In this document: positions 10,601-16,993 of the stretch, in pieces
Position numbering within the stretch: position 1 is the stretch's first letter
How the letters are laid out: each line of letters starts with the position of its first letter
NCBI GenBank assembly: GCA_023251455.1
Contig: JAHEYT010000030.1
Location: 1-64,000, forward strand
Direction: 5' to 3'
Source of the DNA: Bacteroidota bacterium
GTDB lineage: Bacteria > Bacteroidota > Bacteroidia > Bacteroidales > Prolixibacteraceae
DNA length: 64,000 bases
The notes under the pieces: model-generated
Seen by the model: only the letters and a program-made list of their open reading frames with translations
Told to the model about the DNA's origin: nothing
Databases searched by the model: none
Made by a program: the position numbers and the translations under genes

Positions 10601-12369
10601 AAATACAACTGGAGGGGCTTTTTGCTTTTGGCCAGCGAATTCCGGAATTCGTCGGAATAGTGAATAACCTGCACGGGCACACCTTTTCGGTGGATGATTT
10701 CGCGGCCTTTGAAATTATTCAAATAACCACTGATCAAACGGGCAATATTAATCAGCAAATTACGCTCCTCATGCAGGAAAGGCCCTTCGTCTTCCTTCGG
10801 GAATTGTTTGAGGTAGAAGATTTCAATGGTACCCTTTTTATTGTCGATGGTCACAAAATTTTCGGTCTGAACCCAATCGGTTTCAGTAAAATTCAGGCTC
10901 GTGTACGATTTCCCCTCAAACTTAATGCGCGAAACTGTGTACTTCGGATATTGCCACGACTTGGGAAGAATGGAGCAAATTTCCATCATTGTTTCATCAA
11001 CCGATTTTCCTTCGTCGATGATCTGCGTGGTTTGATTGATGGCCTTTAGTTCTTTTAGGCGTTCAGTATTTTCGTGATGCAACTTATTAAACACATCGCG
11101 AGAGGCCGAACCGGCAATCAGATTCGAAAGATTGACCAGCAGATTACGCTCTTCTTTCAGAAAAGGACCTTCATCAGCCTCCGGAAATTGCTTCAGGTAA
11201 AAAATTTCGATTGTTCCCTTTTTTAGGTCAGGAGCTTCAAATCCCTGCACCATTTTCCAGTTTGTTTCGATGAAATTGGAACTCACAAAAACATTTTTAC
11301 CATAACTGATTCGGGCAACAGTATATTCAGGATATTGCCATGATTCGGGCAAAATGGAACAAATTTTGGGGAGCGATTCTTCCAGCGGACTGCCGGTCTG
11401 CAAGATTTCGCTTGTCCGGTTGATTCCCCTCAATTCCTTCAACCGTTCTGTATTTCTGATCAGGAGTTCTTCCAATGCTTTTTTTGATGCAGTTCCCGAA
11501 ATCAAAGCGGCAAGGTTATCAATCAGATTGCGTTCTTCAATTAAAAAAGGGCCTTCGCCAGCCTTCGGAAATTCGTTCAGGTAATAAATTTCAATTGAAC
11601 CTTTTGATGAATCGGGAGTTCCAAATGTTTGCTGCAATTTCCATGGTGTTTCCCTGAAACCCACACTGGTAAAGTTTTTGTCGCCATAGTTAATTCGCAC
11701 TACGGTTTGCACCGGAAACTGCATGGCTTCTGGTAAAAAAGAACATATTTCCTGTAACAACTCGTCGAGTGAAGTGCTTTTCTTCAGAATTTCGGTTGTG
11801 CGGTTGATGCTTTTCAGTTCTTTTTGACGTTCGCCGATATCGATGGTTAGCTTTTCGAGCTGTATTTTTGAAATGAGGCCAACAAGCAAAGGCACAATAA
11901 TTTTTAAAGTCAATTCAGCTTCTTCAATTAGCGCTCCTGAAAAATGGATGTTCTCCGGATGCGACAGAAACAGTTCGACCAATCCTTTTTTGCCATCGGG
12001 CAATTGAAAATCGTGTTTTACCACAATGGATGTTTCCTGAAACAGATGGCTTCGGAATAGTTGTCCTTTGAATGAAATACTTGCAAAAACCGAATTTTCA
12101 GCAACCGAATTCCGGGTAATGGCATCACAAAACTGCAGCAACGAGTTATCCAGATCTTTCCCTTGATCCAGAATTTCAATTATTTCGAATATCAAATCTT
12201 TTTGCAGAAACAATTCTGAGTATGCAGAACTTCTATTTTTCTTCATAATTCCCAATTTAACACGAGCTTCAGAACCAAACGGCCAAACTTTCGGAAGCTT
12301 CTTCGAAATTAGTACATAATTGGTTCTGATGTTACTGAGCGGCGGAAAATCATCGGAAGTAAAATACAA
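7654..12369 (-). CDS. Giant GAF-repeat/receiver/PEP-synthase ATP-grasp protein
   Basis: Up to 1571 residues. Residues 50-180 form a divergent first unit, then three closely similar units of about 128 residues follow (180-307, 308-435, 436-553). Each has a helical ERLKELxxINxT start, an ICSxLPExxQ block and a GTIEIFYL...EGPFLxEERNL end, as in GAF-like sensor domains. A receiver-like stretch (608-740) lacks its Asp (VILMAGMD). A second (755-900) keeps the set: Glu761/Asp762, Asp832, Ser866 and Lys885. The rest is the ATP-grasp domain of PEP synthase (GGSLGGKGRG near 1016, AVRSSSSSEDS near 1112, LLQIKPL), then a tail with GPGRWGSRDRF. The phosphohistidine and PEP/pyruvate-binding domains are absent, so it cannot be a complete PEP synthase. 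The start is unclear: TTG at 12369, or ATG at 12246, just before the first unit. Confidence 0.8.
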   Translation of the reverse strand: MYFTSDDFPPLSNIRTNYVLISKKLPKVWPFGSEARVKLGIMKKNRSSAYSELFLQKDLIFEIIEILDQGKDLDNSLLQFCDAITRNSVAENSVFASISFKGQLFRSHLFQETSIVVKHDFQLPDGKKGLVELFLSHPENIHFSGALIEEAELTLKIIVPLLVGLISKIQLEKLTIDIGERQKELKSINRTTEILKKSTSLDELLQEICSFLPEAMQFPVQTVVRINYGDKNFTSVGFRETPWKLQQTFGTPDSSKGSIEIYYLNEFPKAGEGPFLIEERNLIDNLAALISGTASKKALEELLIRNTERLKELRGINRTSEILQTGSPLEESLPKICSILPESWQYPEYTVARISYGKNVFVSSNFIETNWKMVQGFEAPDLKKGTIEIFYLKQFPEADEGPFLKEERNLLVNLSNLIAGSASRDVFNKLHHENTERLKELKAINQTTQIIDEGKSVDETMMEICSILPKSWQYPKYTVSRIKFEGKSYTSLNFTETDWVQTENFVTIDNKKGTIEIFYLKQFPKEDEGPFLHEERNLLINIARLISGYLNNFKGREIIHRKGVPVQVIHYSDEFRNSLAKSKKPLQLYFNQQSIDKYIYLDMMKYKIKHILFVATLYDAFTLESEDSFFEKFMGEAYQYSLFSVPRITGVSSAEEALNLLETTHFDLVILMAGMDREAPVILSEQIRAKNESLPIYLLLNKKSDIKYFEELVPTIRSVDKLFVWNGDSLILFAIVKSTEDKVNVENDTKIGLVRVILLIEDSPLYYSKYLQFLYDIVFSQVQQLLPEVEKNELDKISKMRSRPKILLARNYEEAIAIFNKYKDFLLCVISDVEFDRGGKMDKHAGVNFIKYVKSHISKIPIILQSSENRNEKVARELEVAFINKNSETLLNDLRHYLVSYLGFGNFVFRDKEGNKIGVAKSLREFETLLQEVPDESLYLHASENQLSLWLMSRGEIQLAKTLNPVAANTFKSMDEMRQFFLDSIKHYREEKKKGKILNFDETSTLDEKNIVSFSGGSLGGKGRGLAFINTLIYNLEFPTLANKINILAPITVIIGSNEFQHFIAKNKLFDKIIDPDISYAELRRLFVDAHLSISLLKKLRVFVSQIEKPIAVRSSSSSEDSITQPFAGVFDTYIIPNHATNKKLILERISTAIKLVFASTFSEKARNYFSIIHHKVEEEKMAVVLQELVGNQYGDYYYPHISGVAQSYNYYPVANMKPDEGFAVAAVGLGTYVVDGWKSFRFSPKYPKVTIHSIKDLLNSSQVQFYALDCRDRDFDFLEHGELAALQLLDIREAEKHGTLDHCVSVYNPNNDRIEPGLSIYGPRIVNFADILQYNYIPLAETISVLLNTVKEAFGSPVEIEYAVDLDRSKNGLPTFYLLQIKPLIGNQIMQNIVIDQMDKSKMALFTRSSLGNGEIKDIRDVIYVDPARFSKLKTLEMAAEIESLNSLMIKNNRQYVLIGPGRWGSRDRFVGIPVNWSQISNAKVIVEVSLDNYPLDSSLGSHFFHNVTSMNIGYFSVLHSSLTDFVKWEMLDKQKVIHETNYFKHIRFEKPLTILMDGRMKTSAIITHE

Positions 12370-12423
12370 TAATGCGTTTACACGGCCACTTTCCGCCTTC
12401 AGTTGTGAAATTTACTATGCTGC

Positions 12424-13233
12424 TTAAACGGGGGTATCTACTCTGTTCAAAACATGGGATTCGGAGTGTTTACATCCAAATCGCTTCACCATTTCCTCGA
12501 AACTGGTGTAATAGGCATTAAAATTATAGCCATCGACACACAGTGCGCGGGTATTTCCACAAATACTAACCCTATAAATTCCATGCAGTCCTTTTTGTGT
12601 CTTTTCGTTCAAGCAAAGCATGGACTGAGCTTCGGTGCCAGTCGCGGTGCAAACAGTTAAGGTCTCGCGAATTGTTTTTGCTGAACCAATTGCAAAAACC
12701 TGGTCATACTTTTGGACTCTCAAGGTTTGCTCCAACACTTGCGAAGTGCGTCGTGGGTTCCTTTCGGTATTGATAAAATAGTCAGACAAATTTCGGATTT
12801 CGTTTTCCAGAATCTGATCATCCCCGCTCGTTCCAGTCAACAGGCAGGTAATTAGGTTTCCTGCAGCCCGAAGTGCAGCTAAAACCGGATAAATCGAAAT
12901 CATACTTTCCTGATTGACAACACATAAAACAGCACCAAACTTCTCTATGTGAAACGGTTGACCAAATGGTCCTTCCATCTCAATCTGAATACCCGAAAGA
13001 CATGGATTTACCAACGCTGTCAACGTTTCAGGAATTGAAGAGGCAAACACTGTCAGTGTTTCACGGCTTGAATCTGTTTTTACGACCGGCAAAGTAATTG
13101 CTGCACCATCTGGCAAAACTCTCAGAATAATATACTGACCTGGCTTAGGGGTAATAAATGTTCCGGAAGGTTTGATTTCCAGCTTATATAAATTCTCGGA
13201 AATGGTTTTTCTGGTTATAATTTTGCTGATCAT
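12424..13233 (-). CDS. NfnA/PyrK-like reductase fold lacking cofactor motifs
   Basis: A 269-residue protein aligning over its length with the FAD/NAD-binding subunit of ferredoxin-NADP reductase NfnA and dihydroorotate dehydrogenase PyrK. The order is kept: beta barrel with PGQYIILRVLPDG (35-47), nucleotide domain (from about 100), and a C-terminal cluster region. The FAD signature RxPLT reads AAITLPV. The glycine-rich nucleotide loop before IYPVLAAL reads VVNQESMIS. The iron-sulfur motif DGTGMCGxCRV reads TQKGLHGIYRV, leaving only the last cysteine (LCVDG). It is therefore probably not a redox enzyme. It lies just upstream of the giant ATP-grasp gene (its stop and that gene's TTG start are 54 bases apart), likely co-transcribed. 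Confidence 0.8.
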   Translation of the reverse strand: MISKIITRKTISENLYKLEIKPSGTFITPKPGQYIILRVLPDGAAITLPVVKTDSSRETLTVFASSIPETLTALVNPCLSGIQIEMEGPFGQPFHIEKFGAVLCVVNQESMISIYPVLAALRAAGNLITCLLTGTSGDDQILENEIRNLSDYFINTERNPRRTSQVLEQTLRVQKYDQVFAIGSAKTIRETLTVCTATGTEAQSMLCLNEKTQKGLHGIYRVSICGNTRALCVDGYNFNAYYTSFEEMVKRFGCKHSESHVLNRVDTPV

Positions 13234-13572
13234 TTTTGCAGGTTTGAATGAAAGCCGGAAGATAGATTTAATCAGTCTGACAAAAAAAATCGCTGTTCTA
13301 ATTCAGTAAATCGCTTAAGTAAAAAGCGGAACCGCTCCGTCCCTATTCGCTAATTCAATTCTGAAAAACAAAATTTACATCAAAATGCTGAAGAAAAAAA
13401 TCGTTACTTTTTCTGTAAAAACAATCATTCAAATGACAGAAATCAACAACGACATAACCAGCCTGTTTCCCAATAAACATAGGCCTTTTAGAATTTACTT
13501 GACTTTAAATCATGATTATTTACAAAAAGCACAATTATTTGCTATTTTTGAGGCCAAAATCTAAGACTTAAT
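13234..13572. other. intergenic region before psd
   Basis: 339 AT-rich bases separating the divergent NfnA-like gene and psd. It should hold promoters for both. Apart from the -7 match at 13543-13550 I see no gene, long repeat or RNA. Confidence 0.6.
13543..13550 (+). promoter_or_regulatory. -7 element of the psd promoter
   Basis: TATTTTTG matches TAnnTTTG and ends 22 bases before the psd ATG. The upstream -33 box is weak. Confidence 0.4.
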
Positions 13573-14226
13573 ATGAAGTTTCATAAAGCCGGCAAACGAA
13601 CAATCAGTTATTTCACTGCAATTTTTGCAGTCCTCATCCTTTTATTGTATTTATTCGTTTCTGACAATATCATCCGTTTGGTTATAGGAGGCTCCTATGC
13701 AGTTGTTTATTTTCTGGTCATCCAGTTCTTCAGATACCCTCAACGCACTATCGTTCCGAATGAAAATGTAATTATATCGCCAGCCGACGGAAAAATCTGT
13801 GAAATCAAAGAAACTTTTGAATCCGAACACCTGAAAACCAAATGTCTTCAGGTTTCCATTTTCATGTCGCCCACCAACGTGCATATTAACTGGATTCCTG
13901 TTCCGGGACAGGTAACTTACATGAAACACAAGGATGGCGAATTTTATGCAGCGTTTAAAGACAAATCGGCTGAAGAAAATGAGCGCACAACAACTGCAGT
14001 TAAATTAAAAGATGGACGCGAAATAGTAATGAAACAAATAGCCGGAGCAATGGCCCGCCGAATCATCAATTACGTTGAAGTTGGCGATACGGTTAACCAG
14101 AAAACAGAACTGGGTTTCATCCGCTTTGGCTCACGCGTTGACTTGTATTTGCCACTTGGAACCAAGTTGAATGTAAAACTTAAAGACAAGGTAAAAGGCT
14201 CACAAACCATCATTGGTGAACTTTAA
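13573..14226 (+). CDS. psd: Phosphatidylserine decarboxylase proenzyme
   Basis: Converts phosphatidylserine to phosphatidylethanolamine at the membrane. The 217-residue proenzyme belongs to the short class. Two N-terminal membrane segments (about 13-52) precede the catalytic domain with SPADGKICEI and FMSPTNVHINWIPVPG. Self-cleavage at FGS near Gly186-Ser187 would yield the pyruvoyl group on the small alpha chain (187-217). The next gene, pssA, begins 2 bases after its stop, so substrate-forming and substrate-using enzymes are co-expressed. Confidence 0.95.
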   Translation: MKFHKAGKRTISYFTAIFAVLILLLYLFVSDNIIRLVIGGSYAVVYFLVIQFFRYPQRTIVPNENVIISPADGKICEIKETFESEHLKTKCLQVSIFMSPTNVHINWIPVPGQVTYMKHKDGEFYAAFKDKSAEENERTTTAVKLKDGREIVMKQIAGAMARRIINYVEVGDTVNQKTELGFIRFGSRVDLYLPLGTKLNVKLKDKVKGSQTIIGEL

Positions 14227-14228
14227 TT

Positions 14229-14981
14229 ATGAGCCGCACCAACACTATATTTTTCTGGGTACCCAATGCCATCACTGCCATGAATCTGGTTTGTGGTAGC
14301 ATGTCGGTTTTCTTTGCTGTCGACGGCCAACTGGGCTGGGCCGCAGTATTTATTTTTGCAGCTGCAATTTTCGATTTTCTCGACGGTTTTGCAGCCCGTT
14401 TACTTAAAGCTTATTCCGCCATTGGTAAAGAACTCGATTCGCTGGCCGATATGGTCTCATTTGGACTGGCGCCTGCTGCAATCGTTTTTACCATGCTCGA
14501 ACTTACTTTGTTTGGAAAGAATCAAGCTATTCAGGAAATTGAAGCCAACTGGAGCCAATGGATTACGCTCGTCACCAGCTTGGTTATTCCGGTTGCCGGA
14601 GCTTTCCGCCTTGCCAAATTTAATACCGACGACCGACAGAGCGAACAATTTCTGGGAATGCCCATACCGGCCAATGCCATCTTTTTTGCATCGCTCGCGC
14701 TCATTCTCGAACTGGGAACTAACGCAGCCATTGTTCCGGTTATACTGAACAAATACACCTTACTTTCAGCCATATTTACCAGTTCATTCCTGATGGTTTC
14801 CGAATTGCCCATGTTCAACCTGAAATTCAAAAACCTGAAACTGAAAGAAAATGCCCTTCGTTTTCTTTTCCTCGGAATTACATTATTGATGTTGGTCTTC
14901 CTTCAGATGTACGCATTGCCACTGATTATTATCTGGTATGTATTACTCTCCGGAATAAGCCATTTGACCGGGATGAAATAA
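14229..14981 (+). CDS. pssA: CDP-diacylglycerol--serine O-phosphatidyltransferase
   Basis: Makes phosphatidylserine from CDP-diacylglycerol and serine; its product is the substrate of the adjacent Psd. The CDP-alcohol phosphotransferase motif is complete: Asp49, Asp52-Gly53, Ala56-Arg57, Gly66, Asp70 and Asp74. The 250 residues carry about eight membrane segments. A terminator hairpin follows at once, so psd-pssA forms a compact two-gene operon. Confidence 0.95.
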   Translation: MSRTNTIFFWVPNAITAMNLVCGSMSVFFAVDGQLGWAAVFIFAAAIFDFLDGFAARLLKAYSAIGKELDSLADMVSFGLAPAAIVFTMLELTLFGKNQAIQEIEANWSQWITLVTSLVIPVAGAFRLAKFNTDDRQSEQFLGMPIPANAIFFASLALILELGTNAAIVPVILNKYTLLSAIFTSSFLMVSELPMFNLKFKNLKLKENALRFLFLGITLLMLVFLQMYALPLIIIWYVLLSGISHLTGMK

Positions 14982-15010
14982 AACTCACAAACGATATTTA
15001 TATCCTGTAA

Positions 15011-15045
15011 GAAAGAGTGTTACATTTTCGTGACACTCTTTCTTT
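15011..15045 (+). terminator. terminator after pssA
   Basis: Perfect ten-base stem GAAAGAGTGT (15011-15020) with ACACTCTTTC (15033-15042), loop of 12, then TTT. Confidence 0.75.
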
Positions 15046-15127
15046 GCTTAAAATGTCATATTTTTAGTTCCTGAAGTGATTGAACTTTACAAAGAATTGA
15101 CGTTCGTTTAATAAGCGTATTTCAGAC

Positions 15128-15159
15128 ACGTTAAGATTTTAACGTAAACGTTAAGATTT
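15128..15159 (+). promoter_or_regulatory. palindrome and direct repeat upstream of nuoA
   Basis: ACGTTAAGATTT occurs at 15128 and again at 15148, 20 bases apart. Between them lies the perfect palindrome TTAACGTAAACGTTAA (15139-15154). It sits about 120 bases before nuoA, in the 293-base gap after pssA that must hold the nuo promoter. A regulator site is plausible; no known regulator is assigned. Confidence 0.4.
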
Positions 15160-15274
15160 AGATATTATTCGACCCAACCCTCCGTCACACTTCGATTTTA
15201 CCAGAATATATTTTCTAGTTTTACGAACAAATCGATCAAATAATCGTTTATCTGTTCACATTAAACATTTAAAA

Positions 15275-15637
15275 ATGCCTCAAGATTATATACCTATATT
15301 GATTCAATCGCTTGTTGTTCTGGGTTTTGTAATTACCACTATGGTGGCAACTCATTTCTTGGGACCTAAACGTTCATCGAAGGCCAAACTAGAGAATTTC
15401 GAATGCGGAATCGAAGGTATGGGAAACGCCCGCAGTCCGTTTTCAGTAAAATATTTCCTGATCGCTATACTCTTTGTTCTCTTTGATGTTGAAGTTATTT
15501 TCATGTACCCATGGGCTGTAAACTTCAAAGAATTAGGCAAAGACGGTTTCCTCGAAATGGTATTATTCATGATACTTGTATTGGCCGGTTTTATATATAT
15601 TCTGATGAAAGGTGCTTTTAAGTGGGATAAAAATTAA
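15275..15637 (+). CDS. nuoA: NADH-quinone oxidoreductase subunit A
   Basis: Small membrane subunit at the junction between the arms of complex I. The 120 residues hold three membrane segments and the family marks FECGIEGMGNARSPFSVKYFLIAILFVLFDVEVIFMYPWA, here split by its conserved loop near residues 43-85. It is first of fourteen nuo genes in canonical order. Confidence 0.96.
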   Translation: MPQDYIPILIQSLVVLGFVITTMVATHFLGPKRSSKAKLENFECGIEGMGNARSPFSVKYFLIAILFVLFDVEVIFMYPWAVNFKELGKDGFLEMVLFMILVLAGFIYILMKGAFKWDKN

Positions 15638-15657
15638 TCAGGGAAGGAAACAGTATC

Positions 15658-16215
15658 ATGTCAGATAAACAAATCATTACGCCAACTGTGGCAGAAATGC
15701 CCGAAGGAATTTCCGGAAACGGATATTTTGCAACCTCGCTTGATAAAGCGGTAGGCCTGGCACGTAAAAATTCGCTGTGGCCCCTACCCTTTGCAACCTC
15801 ATGTTGTGGTATCGAATTTATGGCCACCATGGCATCAACTTACGATTTAGCCCGGTTTGGTTCCGAACGGTTAAGTTTTTCGCCACGCCAAAGCGATTTG
15901 CTGATGGTGATGGGAACCGTGGCAAAAAAGATGGGTCCCGTCCTTCGTGAAGTTTACATCCAAATGGCCGAGCCTAAATGGGTTATCGCTGTTGGTGCAT
16001 GCGCTTCGAGTGGCGGTGTATTCGACACATACAGTGTTTTGCAGGGGATTGACCGCATTATTCCGGTTGATGTTTATGTACCTGGTTGTCCGCCTCGTCC
16101 CGAACAAATCATCGATGGCATCCTGAAAATTCAGGAATTGGTTGGCAACGAATCGCTGCGCCGAAGAAATTCGGAAGCCTATAACGATTTAATGGGAAAA
16201 TACAACATGGAATAA
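15658..16215 (+). CDS. nuoB: NADH-quinone oxidoreductase subunit B
   Basis: Carries the terminal cluster N2, which passes electrons to quinone. All four cluster ligands are present: the tandem Cys49-Cys50 (TSCCGIEF), Cys115 (GACASSGG) and Cys144 (GCPPRPE). The 185-residue length is normal. It starts 20 bases after nuoA. A 181-base gap to nuoC follows, long for this operon. Confidence 0.96.
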   Translation: MSDKQIITPTVAEMPEGISGNGYFATSLDKAVGLARKNSLWPLPFATSCCGIEFMATMASTYDLARFGSERLSFSPRQSDLLMVMGTVAKKMGPVLREVYIQMAEPKWVIAVGACASSGGVFDTYSVLQGIDRIIPVDVYVPGCPPRPEQIIDGILKIQELVGNESLRRRNSEAYNDLMGKYNME

Positions 16216-16274
16216 GCTTTCCGGAGCAGTTATTTCATCAGTAAATAAATTGTTTTAATTGTCTGATGGAACTC

Positions 16275-16324
16275 ACATGTTGTTGTCAATTATTTCATTG
16301 GTATTTATGCTGCAAACAACATGT
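16275..16324 (+). repeat. inverted repeat between nuoB and nuoC
   Basis: ACATGTTGTT (16275-16284) is perfectly complementary to AACAACATGT (16315-16324), with a 30-base loop. There is no T run, so an RNA processing or stability element is more likely than a terminator. Function unknown. Confidence 0.35.
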
Positions 16325-16396
16325 TCGTTTCATTGAAATTGATTAAGTTCATCGATAAAATATTCAGGATATCCTGAAACATTAAAAACCAAATTT

Positions 16397-16906
16397 GTGT
16401 ATCCGATCAACCCCGACAGAGACCAGTTAGTTGTTAGTAAATTGAGCAATCGTTTCGGTAATGCCATTGAATCGCATGAAACATTGAGCGATATGCTTTG
16501 TATCACAGTCAAAAAAGAATTCATTCAAAGTATTTTGCTATTTCTTCGCGACGATCAGGAACTTCAGTATAACTTTCTAACCACCTTATGCGGAATGCAT
16601 TACCCTGAAAATAAACAACTAGGGGTAGTTTATCACGTGCATAGCTTTGTCAACAACCACCGTATCAGGATAAAAACGGTCACCGAACTGAGTAACCCTA
16701 AAATACCGACAATAACCACAATTTGGCCAGCGGCCAATTGGATGGAACGTGAAACGTACGATTTTTATGGGATACAGTTTGAAGGGCATCCAAATCTGAA
16801 ACGCATTTTGAACATGGATGAGATGACTGATTTTCCGATGCGGAAAGAGTTTCCGCTCGAAGATCAAACCCGGGAAGATAAGGATGACAGCATGTTTGGA
16901 CGTTAA
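16397..16906 (+). CDS. nuoC: NADH-quinone oxidoreductase subunit C
   Basis: Peripheral-arm subunit without cofactors. The 169 residues contain the 30-kDa subunit signature: WMERETYDFYGIQFEGHPNLKRIL near 114-137, followed by MRKEFPLED. NuoC is separate from NuoD, unlike the fused form of enterobacteria. The frame has no ATG before residue 34. GTG at 16397 is the most reasonable start, and the frame is open back to a stop at 16340, so the true start could be a few codons earlier at a non-standard codon. Confidence 0.9.
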   Translation: MYPINPDRDQLVVSKLSNRFGNAIESHETLSDMLCITVKKEFIQSILLFLRDDQELQYNFLTTLCGMHYPENKQLGVVYHVHSFVNNHRIRIKTVTELSNPKIPTITTIWPAANWMERETYDFYGIQFEGHPNLKRILNMDEMTDFPMRKEFPLEDQTREDKDDSMFGR

Positions 16907-16950
16907 TAATAAAAATGTTACGGGTTTCAGGTTACGAGTTTTCAATCAAA

Positions 16951-16992
16951 ACTTGAAACTTGAAACTTGAAACTTGAAACTTGAAACTTGAA
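16951..16992 (+). repeat. six tandem copies of ACTTGAA
   Basis: Six perfect seven-base units end one base before the nuoD ATG at 16994. Each unit contains a TTG, and one at 16988 is in frame with nuoD. Copy number could change by slippage and alter the ribosome-binding region. Confidence 0.85.
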
Positions 16993-16993
16993 T

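Noticed and set aside
8002-11049. Several plus-strand frames of 70-190 codons opposite the giant gene
   Set aside because: They lie antisense to a clearly coding minus-strand protein, overlap one another, and their translations have no recognisable domains.
16266-16346. A 26-codon Cys-rich frame before nuoC
   Set aside because: Too short and without conservation evidence; possible by chance in AT-rich DNA. Mentioned under the nuoC finding only.
16951-16992. Short tandem units considered as a CRISPR array
   Set aside because: Seven-base units without spacers, no cas genes; the 21-base array at 34378 has no spacers either.
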